From contig JAZGTH010000074.1 in assembly GCA_036877525.1 (NCBI GenBank), positions 5,543,501-5,607,500 on the forward strand: a stretch of DNA of 64,000 nt, in the 5' to 3' direction. The DNA is from Chromobotia macracanthus. Its lineage: Eukaryota; Chordata; Actinopteri; Cypriniformes; Botiidae. Below, one piece after another: positions 11,761 to 25,100 of this stretch. The notes beneath the pieces are model-generated. The model had not been told where the DNA came from. It saw only the letters and a program-made list of their open reading frames with translations, and did not search any database. Each line of letters starts with the position of its first letter. Position 1 is the first letter of the stretch. Position numbers and translations under genes: made by a program.

Positions 11761-12724
11761 TAGTTTTTGATTCTTAAAGGTTTTGATCTAAAAATGATTC
11801 ATGAGCAGTGGGTTTTGTGTAATTGATGATGCATAAACAAGTTTATTCAAATTGATGACAAGCGCTGTGAAATACTGGAATGACATTAGCATTGTGACAT
11901 TGACTCATATAGTACTGTAGGCATGCTTCCATCACTACACTACTTGCTTGTATATGTACCTTTTAGGAGTATTTTTTTACATATGCAAACACATAATCCT
12001 CCTTTTGTGTTTCTAAACAGCATCAGTTTTCATACCTTCTCACAGGATTTCACAAATGGTCTGTGGTATTTCTAAGGTTAGGTTGCAGTAAGTTTATTTA
12101 TTTTTTGCAGAATACCACAAATGACAGAAATAAAAAGGCTTAAAAACCTTTTCATAAAACACAAGCTTCCTTTTTCCAAATATAGTGCAAAATAATATAT
12201 ACTGCAATAATCAGACTTCTATGAGGACTGTCATAAAGCTTACTTGTTCTTCATGGTCTGATTGTCTTTCCTTTCCCTTTTGCATACAATAAGAGGACTG
12301 AGACAGAGGAATGACATAAAAGATTTCTTATTAGAAGGAATGGGTTAAAGTTTGTGTCAATAAAGGCACAATAAAGTGCAGTAGTGTCTACTGTGTGATG
12401 AACACGGTTTCACTTTACTGCCCAGTGAAAATATCTGACAAATTAGTTAGAATTAGTATTATTATGGTATCACTGCCCTGAAATAAATGCTTAATAGAAA
12501 GGAAGTTGTGATTGGTTGTACATGCCAGTGAAATAGCTTGTTTCTGTTTAGTTTGGCAGTTGGGCAGTTTTGGAGGTTATGGCTAAGAATGATTTTTCAA
12601 GGTGTCTGGGATTGATTAACCAGCAGAGAATTAACCTTCATACTATAGTATTACACTGGATGCTGCTTGACATTTGATCCTCAAACCTAATCCTTACTTA
12701 TGTTTCCTCTGCTTTACTCTATAG
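11761..12724 (+). other. Sequence upstream of the first visible cobl exon
   Basis: No coding or repeat feature is seen until the acceptor CTTTACTCTATAG at 12712-12724. The acceptor and reading phase of the following exon imply that an upstream cobl exon exists. I could not find it in the first 12.7 kb, and it may lie before the window. Confidence 0.5.
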
Positions 12725-12919
12725 GAGGAAAATGAAGGCCAGGGCCCCCCCTCCACCTCTCCCTCCACAACCTGCACCCCGCAGGATCTTTCGCAATGCT
12801 GTGCTTGATGGAGGAGGATCTTCTGGAGGTGACAGCAAGGGAAACATGCTTAGATCCAGTGTAGACCTCCACATCACTCTACCTACAGGGTACCAGACCA
12901 CCATCAATGTGAATGGCAG
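12725..12919 (+). CDS. cobl: cobl exon a (first visible; N-terminus)
   Basis: Acceptor CTATAG at 12719-12724, donor CAG|GTGAAT at 12919/12920. It encodes RK-MKARAPPPPLPPQP and continues to a beta-strand-rich DLHITLPTGYQTTINVNG, the beginning of the Cobl domain. The ATG at 12732 has A at -3. In mammalian COBL the equivalent methionine is internal (GRKMKARAPPPP), so this exon probably follows an upstream coding exon joined in phase 2. It leaves in phase 2, completing an Arg codon in the next exon. Confidence 0.88.
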
Positions 12920-15352
12920 GTGAATATGTTCATCTGAGTGATACTAGCACAAGGATAGCCACTATCACCCACATACTCTTAAGAGATGTCAGTGATAAGT
13001 CATAATAAAAAGATAATTGTGATCATTTTTCTCAACTTTTTGATATGGTTACAGTGATGGTTTGAGGTCTCATTGGTTAAAGTTGGATAGCAGCTGTAGA
13101 TGGACACTGTACACTGAAATTTGAGTCAGTAGTAGTAACAGCACAAACACAGTATTGTGTTTGAAGAGGAGAGCAGTATTCTGACATTCATGCTCATCAC
13201 CTGAGGACATAATTCAGACATATTAAGAAGGTTATCAAGAAGGAGATAATATTTCAATGTTTATTTGAATAATTTCAATAAATAGGAAAAAAACACAAGT
13301 GTTAAATTACCCCTGATGTTCTTTGCCAAAGCTTTGTTTTGCCAAGCAATTAAGTAATGACAACAAAAAACTTTAATATCTCATCTGATCTGGTGAGTAA
13401 ATGGCACTTTTCTCAACATTAAAGGAATGTTAATAAATTTCAGTCACAAATATGGTTATGCAATGTCATCATAGATGAGTGAATGTGGTCAATGCTTTTG
13501 CGTTGGAAGACATACGTTATGGAACTTCTGTTCTTCGAGAGAACAGAACAGAGATGAACAGAATATGAATAGTGTTTTTCCACTGCTTAAAGTTACATGG
13601 CAAATGGTTGTGTTCTTCCTGTTGTATTGCACAAGTCATGTGATTTCTATTTTGGAACATCTTTGCAAAAGTGAACTTTTTGTACTGTTATCTGGTTGCA
13701 GTGTGACCCCACAGTCATGTCTTTGAGTAGCAGCATGATTTGAACTTTGGCTTGTTTTACCATTAGCTTGTTTTGGCTTAAAATGACTTCATTAAAGGCA
13801 AACCGTACTTTCATTGACACAAATACACATTGATTATTTACATGGTGCACAAATAAATTTGTTTACTGTTAAAATTAGATAAACTTTGTTCCTTTTCATG
13901 GGGTTTACAGAGGAAGAACATATTTTCCACACCCTCATAAATTAACACCTTCTGTTGGGGCTGTTAATGCAGACAAAGTTTCTGTGCACATTCTGCTGCT
14001 ACTAAACTACGACTGGTTCTTACTACCACTTAAAAGACTATAATTCAGTAACTTTATATCCTCCACATGAATAGCTCATCCTAAACAATTTGTGCTATAG
14101 ACATGATTGGCACCTCAAGTTGTGTAGCTTTGAGGCAAGGTTTGCTATCATTTCCCTAAGCAATAAGGCATAAAATTTTTGCATGCAAGAGAATAAAACA
14201 GATGACAAAAATCCCAAAAGACTTACCTTAAAGGAGAGATACTTGTCATATCTCTCTCTCTTGATAGTGGACGTAATTTTGATTTTGGTTAGCAAAATTC
14301 AGGGCTGTACCTTTTTTGTACATAACACTGGTACTACAGAGGTTTAAAGTTTTGTTCAGTTTTTCTTTAGCACGATATATGTCGCACTGTACAGCCCTGT
14401 AGTTATTATGTTTTTATGAGGAATTATGTCAGCTGCTTAAGGTCTCAATTACTTGCACACTTGTGCCCATTCCTACTGTGATGGCAGGGTAACTAAAAGG
14501 GTTCAAGGTTTGGAACCTGTAAAGAGTGATCTAAGAGGTGTTACATTTGCGTCCCTGATCAAGGTGTTTAACCTCAAGTAACCTCATGACAATGTAACCT
14601 TGTAAAACAGTCAGTGTAGTGCAAGTCACTTTGGATTAAAGTATTAGCTAAATGACTGCTTACTTTAGCAGTGCTTAGTACTGTACATATCACGTGAAAC
14701 AATGTATGTTGATTTGATGTAGTTGTTTTCATATTGATTGAAAGCTTAGAGTAAAAGTAATTCATTATTTGATTAAAAGTTCCCTGGTCATCACAAAGTG
14801 ACAGAACAAGACATTTGTTGTCAATTGAAGCATTGTAAGCGCATTGTTGCAGGATCCATATTATACCACATTTGGACATACACATACACATCGAAGAAAT
14901 TAAGTTTAATGATTTAGCCCTCATGTCAGGACTAAGTTCTTATTTTTGTTACGACACACAATGACTTTCTAGTGAATTGTGTGTTTTCTACTTTAAGGAG
15001 GGCCCTCTTTTGTTCCTGCATGAGAGTGGCTTTTGTGTGAAGTCCATGTCTTTGGTGTGGAAAAACATGACTTGCTTGCAAAAAGCCTGACCTGAACCTT
15101 GTTGAAGACATGACCTGTGACATTGTGACATGTCCAAAGCATGACCTTGACCCCTTCATCCAGTGCTGTACCTTATTGATGCTCTTGTGTCTGGGGTTAA
15201 GATAAGGAATAAAAAGCATCAATTTATTGTTTAAATATTTATGAATAGCAGTTTCTGGTAGATGCCAGTTTAGTTACTGACAGATGGTTAGTGAGGCCAA
15301 ACCTTTACGACCAGCATTCATGTAGCAATTTGCTGCCCTGTAACCTAAGCCG

Positions 15353-15395
<43 letters not shown>

Positions 15396-16152
15396 CGAGT
15401 CTTAACCATCAAGTAACTCTATCTTTCTTTGCCCTTGTTTCTCCTCTTGCCTCTTCAGAAAAGCTCTGATGGATCTGTTGGTGGATCTCTGTAGTCAGTA
15501 CCATCTTAATCCAGCATATCATACCCTGGAGCTACTGTCACCTGATGCTCAGACTGTGGGCTTCAAGTCCAATTCCCTACTGGGTGCCCTGGACGTCTCC
15601 TGCGTCCTGATCAAAGAGCGAGTGTTTGAGGACAAAGTGCTAAGGAAACCTCCACCCAAAGTGCCACAGGTGAGTCTAAAACACGTTAAATGTTAAATGT
15701 ATTTGACCACATGCCTAGTGCTGCTGTCATTTAAGCTTTTAAAGAACTTAATAGCATTCCAAAACATTGGCCATATCAAATGCTGTTATTGTATGAGCGC
15801 ATGTTTCCTTCAGTGCAAGTGGTTCAGGCGCTTGCAGAAGTCCAAAGCATTTGTCTACAACCCAAATGTGTGCCTTAATGATTTATCTAGTTTTGTTTCT
15901 TTTTAATACCTAATTTTTCTTGATAAGATGTTGCTCTCATAAAACTCAAAATGCTTTTCTTATTACACATATGCATCAGGAAAGTGGAGTGATCATTAAA
16001 AGGGTTCGAATGAAGGCACAGCAAGTCTTCAACAGGCTTAACTCTGAGTGTGCATTCTTATTCTCAAGGGCCCTTATCTCCTCCCCTCGTGTGAATATTT
16101 CATGAAAGTCTTACCTTTAGTTACCATGTATTATTTCTTCCTCAGCCAGGTT

Positions 16153-16192
<40 letters not shown>

Positions 16193-19100
16193 CCTCGGTT
16201 CCCTGAGAAGGGAACATATCAAGCATAGCCTAAAGGTAAGCTCTTGTGCGGGTGGAGACCTCCTCAATATGCAACTGCCGGTAGTCGAAGGAGCTGCTGA
16301 TCGCTACTGCCACCTTAACACTATTTCCTTTGCCACCTGGGCTGAGGACCCTATATTTTAAAACCCTCTCCCCCCCCAAAGTGTGGGGTTCTTCCCACCC
16401 CAACTTTTTTAAAAAATATCCCCAGTTGGGGATATCCTCAGTGGATCCTAGATAGGGGGCCGGGCAGGGGGGTGCCAGACGAGAACCTGGACCTGCGCGG
16501 TATAAACCTCTGGAAGGCCCTGGACTGGATGTCCGCCACCCTGAACTTCTGAACCACAGCCTGTACTGACGTGCCAAAAAGTTCAGATGGTGAGACTGGC
16601 AAATCAAGGAGAAAGTTTCTTTCTTTCTCCCCTGCCAGACTCAACCAAAGGTGCCTCTCAGTGGCCACTATAGCTGCCATAGAACGACTTATGGCCGCAG
16701 CAGTCTGTTTGGTGGCTCTAAGGGCGAGATCTGTGGAATGGTGCAGCTCAGCCACTTCGTTAGGGGGAAAACCCCTACCCCTGATCCAGGTCCTTAAGCA
16801 GGTCAGCCTGGTATGCCTGTAACACCATCATGGTGTGCAGCGCAGCACCCGCTTGACCTGCTGCTGCATACGCCCTGCCATTGAGCTGCGAAGTGACCCG
16901 GAGTGGCCCAGATGGCAGGGGCCTGCAGGGAAGATTCCCCCCTACTGAGAGATAGCTCGCAAGCATCTCATCAACAGGGGGCATCCCCACATAGCCATGC
17001 TCCCTCATTCCCTTCACGTTCGTGTAGTTCGCGTGCGAACCTGGAAAAGAAATGAGCTGAATATGGCTTTTTCCACGATCTCTCAACCTCCGCATGCAGG
17101 TCGGGCAGAAAGGGCCGGCTCACCTGGGGCTGTCGGCCATGGGCAGCCAGAAACCGCTTGTCTAGCCGGCCATGAACGATCACCAGCTTCTCGCGGTGCC
17201 AGGGGAGATCTAATCTCTCTGTGGAGCGAGACATGACCTCCAGTAACTCCCCTTATGCAGTGCAGGCAGACTGAGAAGGCTCGCCCACGTTTGTCGCCTC
17301 CTCTGCCATATCCTGCATCTCTTGGCTTGCCGGCAGTAAGAGACTGTCTGATAAGTCTGAAGAACCAGATGCCTGGTCCTCGTGACTCTGTAGATGGCTC
17401 TTCTCCTCAGTAGTGGAGCAAGAAAGGCTCATGCCCTTCTCAAGCTCCTCCGCTAAGTCCACCTGCGAACCCCACAAAGAAAGTTTCCCCACGGGGCGCC
17501 CGCCCAGGCTCGCCCGAGCAGACAGCCAAGCGAGAGCGGAGCTTCTTAAGAGAGAAGCCCTCACAATTCTTGCACTCAGCTCCTTCGAGAACTGAGCTCA
17601 TGTGATCCTCTCCCAAACAAACGACACAAAGATCATGCATGCCTTCTGGAGTCAAATATGTCTGACACGGAGGCACACATTTTCTAAATGCCATGGCGTG
17701 TGACAATTGAGAAAACAAACGTTTCCTGAAGACAAAAAAGCTGATTTCATGCTCTACAGGTGCCCTATTATACTCGCGGGTGCACCTGACGCGCATTAGG
17801 CACTGTCACGGGCCAATTTCATTAGCATGATTAGACACGAGTTCAGACACCGGTCACTCCGAAGGCGTTCCCCATAGTGTCAAGCCAGACGCAGTGTCGA
17901 GTTCCCTCAAAAGGGAACTAGACATTTTGAATGTTCCCAGAACTTTGAAAATAATATTTGTAACATTTTTGTTACTTATTGGTAATGTCGGGGAGCCATT
18001 TTTACAGCCTAAAATTGTTGTGCCATTTAAATATGTGTGTGGTGTCTGAAAATGTATGTCCCGCACATTGTCTCACATTCATGTAAGTGTGAGGACATAA
18101 CAAGTCATAACAAGTGAAAAAACACTTTCTAGAAGTGGTATTCCACTTTAACTAAAGTTTCTAGAAGAACAAAAAATAGTCACACATCTGCCTTCTCTGC
18201 TTTGTGTTGGATTGTTTGTCTGTCTGCATGCTTGTGTACACAAAATGTCCCCAAATGAAATGTCTCTTGTGCCTGCAGGATTAACAGCATGGTTTCTTAC
18301 AGTTACCTTGGGTGACATTTGAGTCTAATTCTGATCCTAACGATAAAGGTTATCTGAAAGTTCATATGAGTATTTGCATATGAGTAATTTCATAAGAACA
18401 GTATGAATATTGGTGTCCTTTAAATCACTTGTAGTATCTTTACTAAATCGAGCATGTTAATGGCCACAGAAATTCAAGAGCTGGGGTAGTTTTAGAGCAC
18501 ACAGTTAAAGACATGCAAACATTTATTGTCACAGTTATTTTTTTTCAAAGACTGAACCTTTATTTTTTATTATTTCTTTCCTTCTTTCAAAATCAAATTA
18601 GAATTAGTGTTATTGTTATAAAAAATAAACAATTTAATAAAAATCAGTATCCCTCCATTCTTTAAATAATGCAGTTTTATTCTCTGGCTGTCTGTTTCTC
18701 TCTCTTTTTTCATTTTTTGTAGAAAACGTTTCGTTTGGTGTTGAACTATCACCGGAATCAGAAGGCTGTAGTTCGGGTTAATCCACTTGTCCCGCTACGA
18801 ACCCTGATGCCTTTGATCTGCCAGAAGTGTGAGTTTGATCCGGCCCACATTCTGCTGCTCAGAGACAATATCAGCAAGCACGAGCTGGACTTGGACAAGA
18901 ACCTGAGTGAGCTGGAGATCAAAGAGCTGTATGTCCTGGATCAGGCTCTAGGTATGGCTTCAATGGGGTATTTGTTTACCACACTTCTGGTAACTTAGAC
19001 ATGTTATTTCACATTCCAAGTAACCAGGATGTTACAATTTATCATGCATCTGTATGTATTGAAGTAAATAAACAGCAGTCCAGCTGCACATTTGCAATAT

Positions 19101-22100
19101 TTTCATAATTTTTATATATCTTGCAGCTCTGTTATATAAATGTATAATGAATAACTTTGACCCGTGTTTGGATGTAAAATGTGGGTTCTGAAAAAAACAC
19201 TAGAGAACTTGTGGTTTAGATGAAGATGGTTTTAGGTTTTAGTTTTGGTTGTAGACATTTAATTGGCATGTCAGACAAATAGTTTTAGAGGTAGTGCTGC
19301 TAACATCACATTGACTACGCTTACATAAACAACATTTCAATATTTACCCAAGAAAACTAAATGAAAAAGTGCATTCTAGACATGTACACAACTTTATTAA
19401 CGCACTATTATTGATGTGTTGGAGTTTTCGCTGCATTTTGCAATAGGACACAAAGACACACTGCAGTGGTCAACCGTTTGATGGCAAACAAGAATAAAAT
19501 GTTGTCAAATTAAAGTATGGAGAAGGCCTTTGCTGGAAAATTTGTATCCGCCGTCATCTGTGCATGTATAGCATGACAAATAATTAACTGCACTTAAAGC
19601 TTTGTAAAATTAAAAATGAGTGTAAAAAAGATGAAGTGTATGTTGATATGTGACAATTCTGGAGAGAACAATTGACAGCATGCCATGAAGATGTAACGAC
19701 GTGCTAATAATTAGTCTATATTCTGTCACCAGTAAAACAGAACATGAAAGGAATATTCTAAAAGCAACTTATATAAACAACTTAATCAGATTATTGTCTT
19801 ATTCAGAATAGGGTTAATAATTATATTACTGCTGTCCATGTAAACGTAGTCAGTGTCTGTTTTTGTAGATGCAGAATTAAAGTTTACCCAGTGCTGTTAA
19901 TTACTCAACATACTTCAATACAAGCCACAAAGAGCCCATGCCATTTCACTGTTACAGCTGTTAAAGAGTGTCCTTTACTGCCTAGTGCCCTTGTGCCAAA
20001 AGCCAAGTGTAAACACGATCCTATATTTTAACTCACTCTTGATTGATTTGTTTTCAGTTCTGCAGCCTAAAATGGTTTTGACACCTGCCCTGAGCTACTC
20101 GGGTATGGATGCTGTGTATAAAGCCACTGTGATGGTTGTCATCACAGTGGCTTTATGTGGAGTTCAACCGTCTTGACTGTGCTTGATTTAAGTCTGCTCT
20201 AGATCATGCTTAAGCTTTCCCTGATGGAAATAACCTGTTACACAGGAAACCTAAGGCATGCTTATGTCATATGTTTTTAGCTCTTGTGCTTATTGTGTGA
20301 TGCTTAGATGTAGGTTTCGTTCTGAAGGCATCAGAGTGCTTGCAGTGTAGTTTGCTGAAGTAGTGTTGTCGAATGTTTTTATGTGGAGACACAGCTGTAT
20401 GATGCCATTTTGTGTTGAAATATATAATATAATAAAATATGGGTTTGCATTTTTCCTACACTTAAAGTTTCAAAGCATTTTTCTTCCAGACAGCTATCTT
20501 AGACTTGAATTTATATGTAGTCATTAAGTCAACACTCCTGGGATGATGGAAATTACAGTGCAATGTTGATATAATTGTAATGTTTGCATACTGAATTGTG
20601 ATTGGTTAAACTTCCACATCGCACGTTTAAATATCCGTGCATTGCACAATTAATGTTAATATTTATGTGAATTTTTTGCTAAATTTTAAACCTTAAGCTT
20701 ACGTAAAACTATGCTCTGCCAGCACTAGCATTTGCTTCTGGAAATGTAAATCTAGTCATTACAATTTACCACTTAGGTGTAACAAAAGTACCATTGCTTG
20801 TTTTGATTTCAGATTATAATAGTTCCTTGTGTGTGTTTGTGTAAGATGTTGAATGTTTATGTTTGTTCTACAGCAGAATTTCTCGACTCCAGTCAGAGTC
20901 TGAGTGGGTCAGGGAAGAAGGGGCTGCTGGGATTCCTGAAGTTTAATCGCATGAAATCAAAGGTAGAAAAGATGCTCACACATGCATATGCACACAAACT
21001 CACACAATGTTCATTCAAATTTGTGTGTCTACACCTCTTAGAAACTCAGAGTGCAACAAACAGTATAATATTGGCTGGGAAGTTGGTAAACTGAACCCAA
21101 GTATATACCAGTGGAAGTCTGTGCATTAAAATAATGTGCAAATGAAATGGATCATTATTTATTCCAGTATTATTCTGTATACGGTGAACTGCATGGTTTT
21201 GTGGATATTGTGTGATTGGCATGCTAGTACTACATTCCCGTTTCTGTGTTCAGAACTTCTGTTAGTAAATAACACCTCACTTTTGTAACTGGCTTTTAAA
21301 AACATCTGTGCAGTATTAGTCTTTTTAAATTAAAGAATGGATAGTGGATGCTGATTGGCAAGTACAGTCATGTGAAAAATTAGGACACCCTTGCCCCTAA
21401 TAGCTAGTGTTACCTCCTTTGGCTGAAATAACTGCAGTGAGACGCTTCTTGTAGCCATCTACCAGTTTCTGACATCGGTCTGAGGAAATTTTACCCCACT
21501 CCTCAATGCAGAATTTTTTCAGCTGTGAGATGTTTGAGGGGTTTCTTGCATGTACAGCCCTTTTCAAGTCACCCCACAGCATCTCAATGGGATTCAGATC
21601 TGGACTTTGACTCGGCCATTCCAGGACTCTCCATTTCTGCCTTTTCAGTCAGTCATTTGGTTGATTTACTAGTACTTTTTGCGTCATTGTCATGTTGCAT
21701 GGTCTAGTTCCGCTTCAGCTTTAATTTTCTAACAGATGGTTTCACATGTTCTTCAAGCACCTTCTGATACACAGTAGAATTCATGGTGGATTCTATGATG
21801 GTGAGAGCCTGCTGTAGGTCCTGAGATGACATTTTAAGGTTTTTGGAGACCTCTTTTAGCATCTTGCATTCTGCTCTTGGGGTGAACTTGGTGGGGTAAC
21901 CAGACCTGGGCATGTTGGCAGTTGTAGACGATCCACTTGTAGACGATCTTCCGGACAGTGGAATGGCTGATTACAAAATCTTTTGAGATCTTTTTAAATC
22001 CCTTACCAGACTCATTGGATGCTTTCATTTTTTTTTCTGAAGGCCTCTGACAGCTCTTTTGCTCTCACCATGGTGCTCACTCTCACTTCAACAGTCAGGA

Positions 22101-25100
22101 GCACACCAAACTAAATGTCTGAGGTTTAGATAGGGCAAGCCTCATTCAAAATGCTGAGTGACGATCTGCTTATTATGTGAACCTGGTGTGATACACCTGT
22201 GTGTGATTTAAGCCATTTTAAGAGGGAATACATGTGAGGGTGTCCTAACTTTTGCCTCAGTTAGATTTTGCATTTTGTGGCTTTCATAGGGTGTCCTAAT
22301 TTTTTCACATGACTGTATATGATATATGGTAACAGCAGTGGTTTAATATTTAGTTAATATTCAGAAACAGATACAAGCAAGGCTTTGTAGATTGATTTCA
22401 CTAGGGTGCACTAGGGTAATATGTAAATATTTTGATTAAGTGAAAACACCACCAGGTGTCACTAAAGGACAGCAGTGAGCTCCAGAAGTGCCCACACAGC
22501 AGGTTTAACCTACTACTTTTATCATGTGATAAAAACAAGTGATGATTAACTGTTCCTTTGCCACTATGACAACACATTTTTTTTCTTAATATCTGAGGGA
22601 TTTAGATGCATAGTTTTACTTTGTATCATTTGTCATAAGGGAATAAGAGACAGAAGTCTTGTGTAGTGTGTGTCATATAAGTTCTGTGTAGCTGTTTTTT
22701 TTACCTGCTCCACATATGACCTCAAATGACATGTAAAAATGAGAACCACTGCAAGTACACACACTCCACCTGCTAGAGATCTTATCTCCACATGCTCCGA
22801 CCATCTCCCTTCTTGAAGAAAAGGGAAGAAACACATTGGAAAGAAGGGATGAAACACATTGTGTTCCTGAACAGACTCAAACACGTGCACTCAACAGAAT
22901 GAACGTCCATAATTCATCTTTAATGCCTCGAAGTCACCCTGACAAACATCCCAGTGCCTTATTTTTAAAGGGCTCTTCCCTGTTCTGGGTGCTTTCTGTC
23001 TATAATTACACAAGTTCATGTGCACCGTCAATGCCAAGAGCCATTTCCAACATGTCGCAGTAACTGATTTCCCATTATATAACCTGCTAATAGCCAATCC
23101 TGCTTTGAACATTCTGTTCTTAGGGATGAGAAAAAATAAAGAGATATGCTGACCTTTTAGCAGATAGCTTGTGTAGTCTAATGAAAGCGGCCCTGATAAG
23201 AAACTGTTATTATTTTGTCTTGCTGCTCTTTCTAGGTGTTGGAGTGTTTGTATAGGTGTGTATACGTTTTTATGGCATCTGGTTTGAATCATGTCTGTGT
23301 TTGTCACATTTTCTTCTCCAGTCAAGCTGTAAGATTACATATTCCATTTCCAACTGACAGCTGAACTCTAACTCATGCACTATGAGATCCTGTGTCGTTT
23401 CTGGCAGTGTTTGTCTGATCTCTCTGCTGTCTCTTAAAGGAACATCCCTCTTCTTCTTTCCACATGTGTGTATGTGGCTGCATGTTCTAAAGTTCACATA
23501 ACACAAAAGACAATTCTGTCTTTTTATTTCTCACCCTCATGTCATTTCAAACACATAAACTGATATACAGGAACACAGAAGAATTTTTGAGGAATCTCAC
23601 AATAGCAGATAAACACTGCTATAATTTCTCCACAAAGTTGTGGCATACTCAATGTCTCAAGTCCCTCTCTGTTCTACATATCTGTGTTGGTATGTAACCG
23701 TGGGGTCATGACCAGGGTAATGTCCTCACTCTCTCCAGGAGCAGTTTGTGACATTTGCAGCCCAAATGTTATTGATTTGCTGTCCTCTGTTAAACCTGCT
23801 GCCCTTTAAATGGCTACAGTGGCCTTCTGCCTTACCTGCCTTTCCCTGCCTTAACTCTGAGTACACAGCAGGACTGTTGTTACACACACACATACAGTAT
23901 ATTAGAGCAAAATGTGTAGTGTTAAACTAATAAACTGCAGTGTGATACATATTAGTAATGGTGTTACATTGGTAAATGGTGCCATTTTTACCAGAAAATT
24001 GTTTTTGTTTCTTTTTAATTAATTTAATTAAAATTATTAACAACATAGAAAGTTCCTTTTTCAATGCTTGTTTGGACTACATTGAACCAAACTTGTTTCA
24101 TGCAGTTTTATTTGGGGTTGAATGTCAAATCTTTTTTTTTGATGGGGGAACTTACCAGAAAATGTAGGGACAAAGATAAATTGTACACTTCCAAGACACT
24201 TAAAAGACAGTAAAAGCATGATGTCTATGTATAATTTTATAATAAATTAACAAATTACTCTTAACATTTTCTTGTTCAATACACACTGAACATAGTTAAA
24301 TATCTCATATCTCAGTATTCTAGTAATGATATCAGTGATAAGTCATTATGGCAACAGTTGTTGAGAATGGCTAAAAACAGCTTTTCTTCCTTTATAAATT
24401 AAAAAGTAATGCATTCTGTCTGTATGCATTTATATTCTTTACTGTTGTACTACAACTTTTCTTCTCTACTCTATTGTAGTCTATTCTATTGTAGTCTATT
24501 CTATTCAAAGCATTTGGCCAATTGTACGTGTTTCTGTAAATTGTCTATGATTGAATTTGCAGAATGTGTATGTAGATATAAGTGTCAGATGTATGTATGC
24601 CTTGAGCCTGTTCCAGTGTGTGTTCCTCTTGCTCTAACCCCTTATTTCTTTTTGTGTTATTCTCAGGGTGTGTCAGTGGTGTCAAGTGGCCCGTGTGTAG
24701 ATACCCGTCCCAGCACTTTGGGTCAGTCTCAATCTGTGATGAACAACTCCAGGATATCCCCGAAAGTGGAACTAAAGAAACGCAGGGCTCCAGCACCGCC
24801 GTCAGCACCCACACAGACAATGACATCACAGGTTTTAACAATGACACACACACAAGCACACACTCCATCGGAATAAGCATCAGTGAATATCACATAGTGA
24901 GACTAATAATTGCTTAAAGTTTATGTTAGGAAACTATAGGAATGTGCAGCCCTGCACAATCAATTACACACAGTTTGATTAATTGGAATGAATACATAAC
25001 CTTTAAAACAATAAAATGTGTTATACAGCATCTGAGAGCCTGGAGGGTCCATGACTATATCTCATTACCAGACCATTGGAACCTGATGGCAAAGGATGTT

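Larger units (their letters stand above)
12920..15458 (+). other. cobl intron after exon a
   Basis: 2539 bases, GTGAAT...CTTCAG. It contains a degenerate SINE (14440-14660) and a CT microsatellite near the acceptor. Nothing else was recognised. Confidence 0.7.
15670..18722 (+). other. cobl intron after exon b
   Basis: 3053 bases, GTGAGT...TTGTAG. More than half is a DIRS-type element (16189-17922) preceded by a CT microsatellite. The remainder shows no feature. Confidence 0.7.
20963..24666 (+). other. cobl intron after exon d
   Basis: 3704 bases, GTAGAA...TCTCAG. It holds a deleted Tc1-like element (21365-22315), a dispersed repeat (about 23495-23640) and a small TCTATTGTAG-type tandem near 24470-24505. 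A 144-codon minus-strand frame at 22891-23325 has no recognisable domain. Confidence 0.65.

Noticed and set aside
15355..16188. CRISPR-like array
   Set aside because: The repeats are simple CT microsatellites without spacers, in a vertebrate genome.
20118..20156. miRNA precursor
   Set aside because: The stem of 17 pairs is too short for a normal pre-miRNA and pairing does not extend outward.
22891..23325. 144-codon minus-strand frame in a cobl intron
   Set aside because: No domain, no splice context and unremarkable composition; expected by chance at this length of sequence.
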